Positions 61,616 through 64,000 of a stretch of 64,000 nucleotides of DNA are shown here, one piece after another. Position numbers and translations under genes: made by a program. Numbering within the stretch: position 1 is the stretch's first letter; each line of letters opens with the position of its first letter. Below the pieces are notes generated by a model. It did no database searches and was not told the DNA's origin. It was given only the letters and a program-made list of their open reading frames with translations. This DNA comes from Monosporascus cannonballus (Eukaryota; Ascomycota; Sordariomycetes; Xylariales), in assembly GCA_004154925.1 (NCBI GenBank), contig QJNS01000084.1, forward strand, positions 221,338 to 285,337, in the 5' to 3' direction.

Positions 61616-62013
61616 TGTGACGACTCCGCTAGTTAAACCAGCTATTAGAGCTAGTCGTATAGTCTGTTTTGGCAGTTGTATCGTAAGCTTTAAGCAATGA
61701 AGTAACTAGTTACCTTTGGCAATAGCAAAGGTGATTTGCGTAAACAAGTTACACTACAAGCTGGTGATTATCCAAATTACTGGAGAGGAATCGAGCGTAT
61801 CTATATATGCTCCTAAATTCTGTTACCTAGCGCGGCTTAGTTAATTCCTGCTAAGCAGCCTTGCTCAGTGCCGCTCTACTGAGCACTCTTGAGCCACCCC
61901 CTCAGTACTGCTCGGTTGATCTCCGCTGATCACCATGTGACGTGACCCGTGTCGGCGCAGTCCTGGAACTTGCTCCGACCGTCTGCAGGGCCAAGGCTCG
62001 TTGGCCTATAATA
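61616..62013 (-). repeat. Diverged solo LTR related to the gypsy family
   Basis: The left end TGTGACGAC and the following TTAAACCAGCTATTA align with the LTR at 17437; a TTTTGGCAG...TATCG segment and a later AAATTACTGGA segment also match. The right end (GGCCAAGGCTCGTTGGCCTATAATA) resembles the end of the 32783-33076 LTR. Length about 398 bp. Differences are not limited to C/T and G/A, and the sequence is not AT-saturated, so this is an older or separately evolved copy that escaped heavy RIP. No internal region and no target duplication were found (flanks TCCCT and TTAGA). Confidence 0.6.
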
Positions 62014-62583
62014 TTAGAATAACGCAAATACAGCCTCCAAATACTAGTACAAAGAAGATCCTTAATAATAGGTTCAAAAAGTATGGGCAACGAACTGGAG
62101 GCTATGGTATTAGCATTGAGTCCAAAGGGAGGACAGTGTGCACGGATAGTGCTACAGAGCGCCTCATGTTCGAGAACTGTGTGCTGATTCAAATTCCGTA
62201 AGATATTAGCGTTGGCTGGGCAAAAGAGGTCTATGATGGGAGACAGCATTACAAAAATCAGGAATAATGGACTCACATGTAACGGGACACGATCTTTTGC
62301 TGTAAGCCCAAAATTTCGGGTTTGATGCAGTCCGTCGTGTCACTCATAATAATATTGTCAAGGTTACCAAAGCCTTACTTGATTTCTTGAGCCTGGAAGT
62401 TAAATCTCCTCTAAATTGGTGTTGCTACTTTGGTTATCTACAAGGGAAATAATGATTTTGTGTAAGTCTAGGAATAGGATAAAAGTAATTGGATATTCTA
62501 TGTCCTACCGCTGTTTAAGTCTGGCTTATTAGTTCCTGTGGAACGTCGCTGCGGTGAGCCGATCAGACCGTTAATCACAATGG
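62014..62583. other. Intergenic region between LTR relic and dehydrogenase
   Basis: 570 bp of mixed composition. A frame across 62276-61902 (minus) overlaps the LTR and has no motif. Nothing else recognised. Confidence 0.4.
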
Positions 62584-63591
62584 TCATTGCGGAAGTATAT
62601 ACACGCCGTTGCCGTCAGCATGCATACTAGAGCCTCCAATTAGGCCCAGTGTGAACTTGTGCGGGTCGGCCAAGATCGCTTCCTTGTCATCTCTAAGCTC
62701 GTCGACATCCCAATTGGCCCACACAAACCGGCCATTCAGAAAGCGCGCTTCTGGGCTCACAGCCCAGACGACGAAGTCACCAGGCAGGGCAACTATACCA
62801 GAGGGTTCAATCAGCAAGTGAAGGAGTCAAACCCCACCTAGCGGTTCAGACTTACCATCATCCCACGGCAAACTAGCCATCTCCATTTGTATACCATTCG
62901 CAATGTTTTCAAACCCAGCAGACATTCCCGTCTCCGCCACGAGGCCAGGTTGCAAGCAGAGCACAAACATCTCTGGGTGCTCGTGATGCACGTACTCGAA
63001 AAGCTTTGTTGCACCGGCCTTGGAGGCGCAGTAGCTCGATTCATTCGGGAAATATGGACCATGGATGACACCCGACGATACATGAACTATCGCGGAGGCG
63101 GTATTCGCCCGAGGCAGGAACGCATGGACGAGATTGAAGTTACCCTTAATGTTGATCTCGAATCCGTTCCACCACTCTACCGGGTCTGCGTCCCGTATTG
63201 AGCTCAAAGGCCCCAAAGAACCCGCATTGGCAACAAGGATGTCAAGTGTGCCGCTCGCACACTCTCGGGCGAATGCCTTGAGCGCTTCATCTATCGCGGT
63301 CAGATCGGTGACGTCCACAGCGTAGATGTAGACTTCGGTGCCGGCAGAGACGGCCTCGATGGCCGACTTGGTCTTTTCAAGAGCATGTTCTCGGCGCCCG
63401 ATGAGGGCTATATACGAGACAGCCGATTTAGCAAGCGAAACGGCGATGCTCGCTCCAATGCCCGATCCCGCACCAGTCACGACTGCTGATTTCGACTTGG
63501 TAGACAGCGCTGGTTGGGTGGGATCAATAGCGGCGTACGGTTTGCGGTGGTAGGTTTGATAGGGAGTTTTGAAGATATTATCTGCCATCAT
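62584..63591 (-). CDS. Short-chain dehydrogenase/reductase (classical SDR)
   Basis: NAD(P)-dependent oxidoreductase of the classical SDR family; substrate unknown. Two exons, 63591-62856 and 62792-62584, give 314 residues. The Rossmann cofactor motif TGAGSGIG is at about 39-46, the NAG motif at 122-124, the catalytic Ser in VHVSSG near 172-173, and the active-site YCASK with Tyr187 and Lys191. The exon junction restores LPWDDVALPGDFVVW, a C-terminal block common in fungal SDRs of unknown function. Two ATGs are adjacent at the start (63591 and 63588); either is plausible. The short N-terminal extension before the Rossmann fold has no clear targeting signal. No polyketide or peptide synthetase gene is adjacent in the window. 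Confidence 0.92.
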
Positions 63592-64000
63592 AGCTAAACT
63601 TCCTGTAGGACAATGACAATATTTTGTGGATTCAATCAATGAAGTTTGGCAATGGGGGTAAATGTGCTGCTAGTGAATAATTCGAAATACATCTCCCTTT
63701 ATACTAATACCCCCTATTTAACTTGCGCCCTCTATCAAGTAGCCTGGATACACCAATCGACGGCAGCTTCAATGACGGTTCACTGCTCCACAATTGTTGA
63801 GACGCCCGCTCCAATGACGGTTCACTGCTCCACGTTTTTGAGACACCCGCCCCGACTCATGCTACTCATGTTACGTGATCGGAGATGGATTTTGCCCGTC
63901 TCACAACACAACTCCGTCCCCGGATCCAGTCTTGATGCCCGTCGACACATTGCGCCGAGCGGGTTATTCTACGTAACGGGGGGGCGGGGGGGGGGGGGGG
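63592..64000. other. Upstream region with tandem repeat and poly-G end
   Basis: A 42-bp unit (CAATGACGGTTCACTGCTCC core) occurs twice in tandem at 63770-63811 and 63812-63851, with an AATTGTTGAGACG/GTTTTTGAGACA variation. The last 23 bases are nearly all G, consistent with a homopolymer-limited assembly end. Confidence 0.6.

Noticed and set aside
63975..64000. Poly-G tail as telomere-like or quadruplex element
   Set aside because: A homopolymer run at the end of the window is more simply a sequence or assembly end; fungal telomeres are TTAGGG repeats.

Overview
The window looks like nuclear DNA of a filamentous ascomycete (Pezizomycotina; class not determinable by eye). Evidence: genes broken by short GT-AG introns (43-90 nt, several with CTRAC-like branch sites), fungal protein families (nuclear-encoded ATP synthase subunit 9, fungal DyP peroxidase, Arb1, Clp1), and a very AT-rich transposon block whose decayed proteins show C-to-T and G-to-A changes on both strands, as expected from repeat-induced point mutation (RIP).

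Layout. 1-2.17 kb is ordinary DNA with the 3' end of a broken FAD-linked oxidase gene (1607-2014). 2.17-33.08 kb is one RIP-ravaged block of transposons, several nested: a Fot1/Pogo-type element with TA duplication (2359-4295); a 3' fragment of a gypsy family (4612-6233); a plus-strand gypsy element (about 6234-12335); a 5' gypsy fragment whose LTR is split by a 1.5-kb insertion (12336-15429); a complete minus-strand gypsy element with two LTRs and a perfect 5-bp TTATT duplication (17437-24135), apparently inserted into another minus-strand gypsy element (about 24141-29180); and a truncated 5' gypsy piece ending at 33076. A 149-bp element with 5-bp target duplication (26064-26212) sits unmutated inside this desert.

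33.1-64 kb is gene-bearing but loose (eight genes). In order: DyP-type peroxidase (minus), Arb1 subunit of the Argonaute siRNA chaperone complex (minus), inositol polyphosphate multikinase (plus), a second Pogo-type transposon with perfect 40-bp inverted repeats (43531-45358), CLP1 (plus), histidinol phosphatase (minus), a CCCH/RRM RNA-binding protein (plus), mitochondrial ATP synthase subunit 9 (minus), a diverged LTR relic (61616-62013) and a short-chain dehydrogenase (minus). Exon models for all eight were built by hand; every one gives a total coding length divisible by three and restores family motifs across the junctions. The genes are unrelated housekeeping or enzyme genes and do not form an obvious pathway cluster; the notable functional links are RNA processing (CLP1, CCCH/RRM protein) and RNAi/heterochromatin (Arb1) close to a large heterochromatin-like block.

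I did not find a convincing new multi-gene system. The best leads are the modular LTR family, the antisense gene inside the gypsy family, the unmutated mini-LTR, the inverted/direct repeat block at 14.2-15.1 kb, and the Pogo element lying 228 bp upstream of CLP1. Base composition statements are by eye, not computed.
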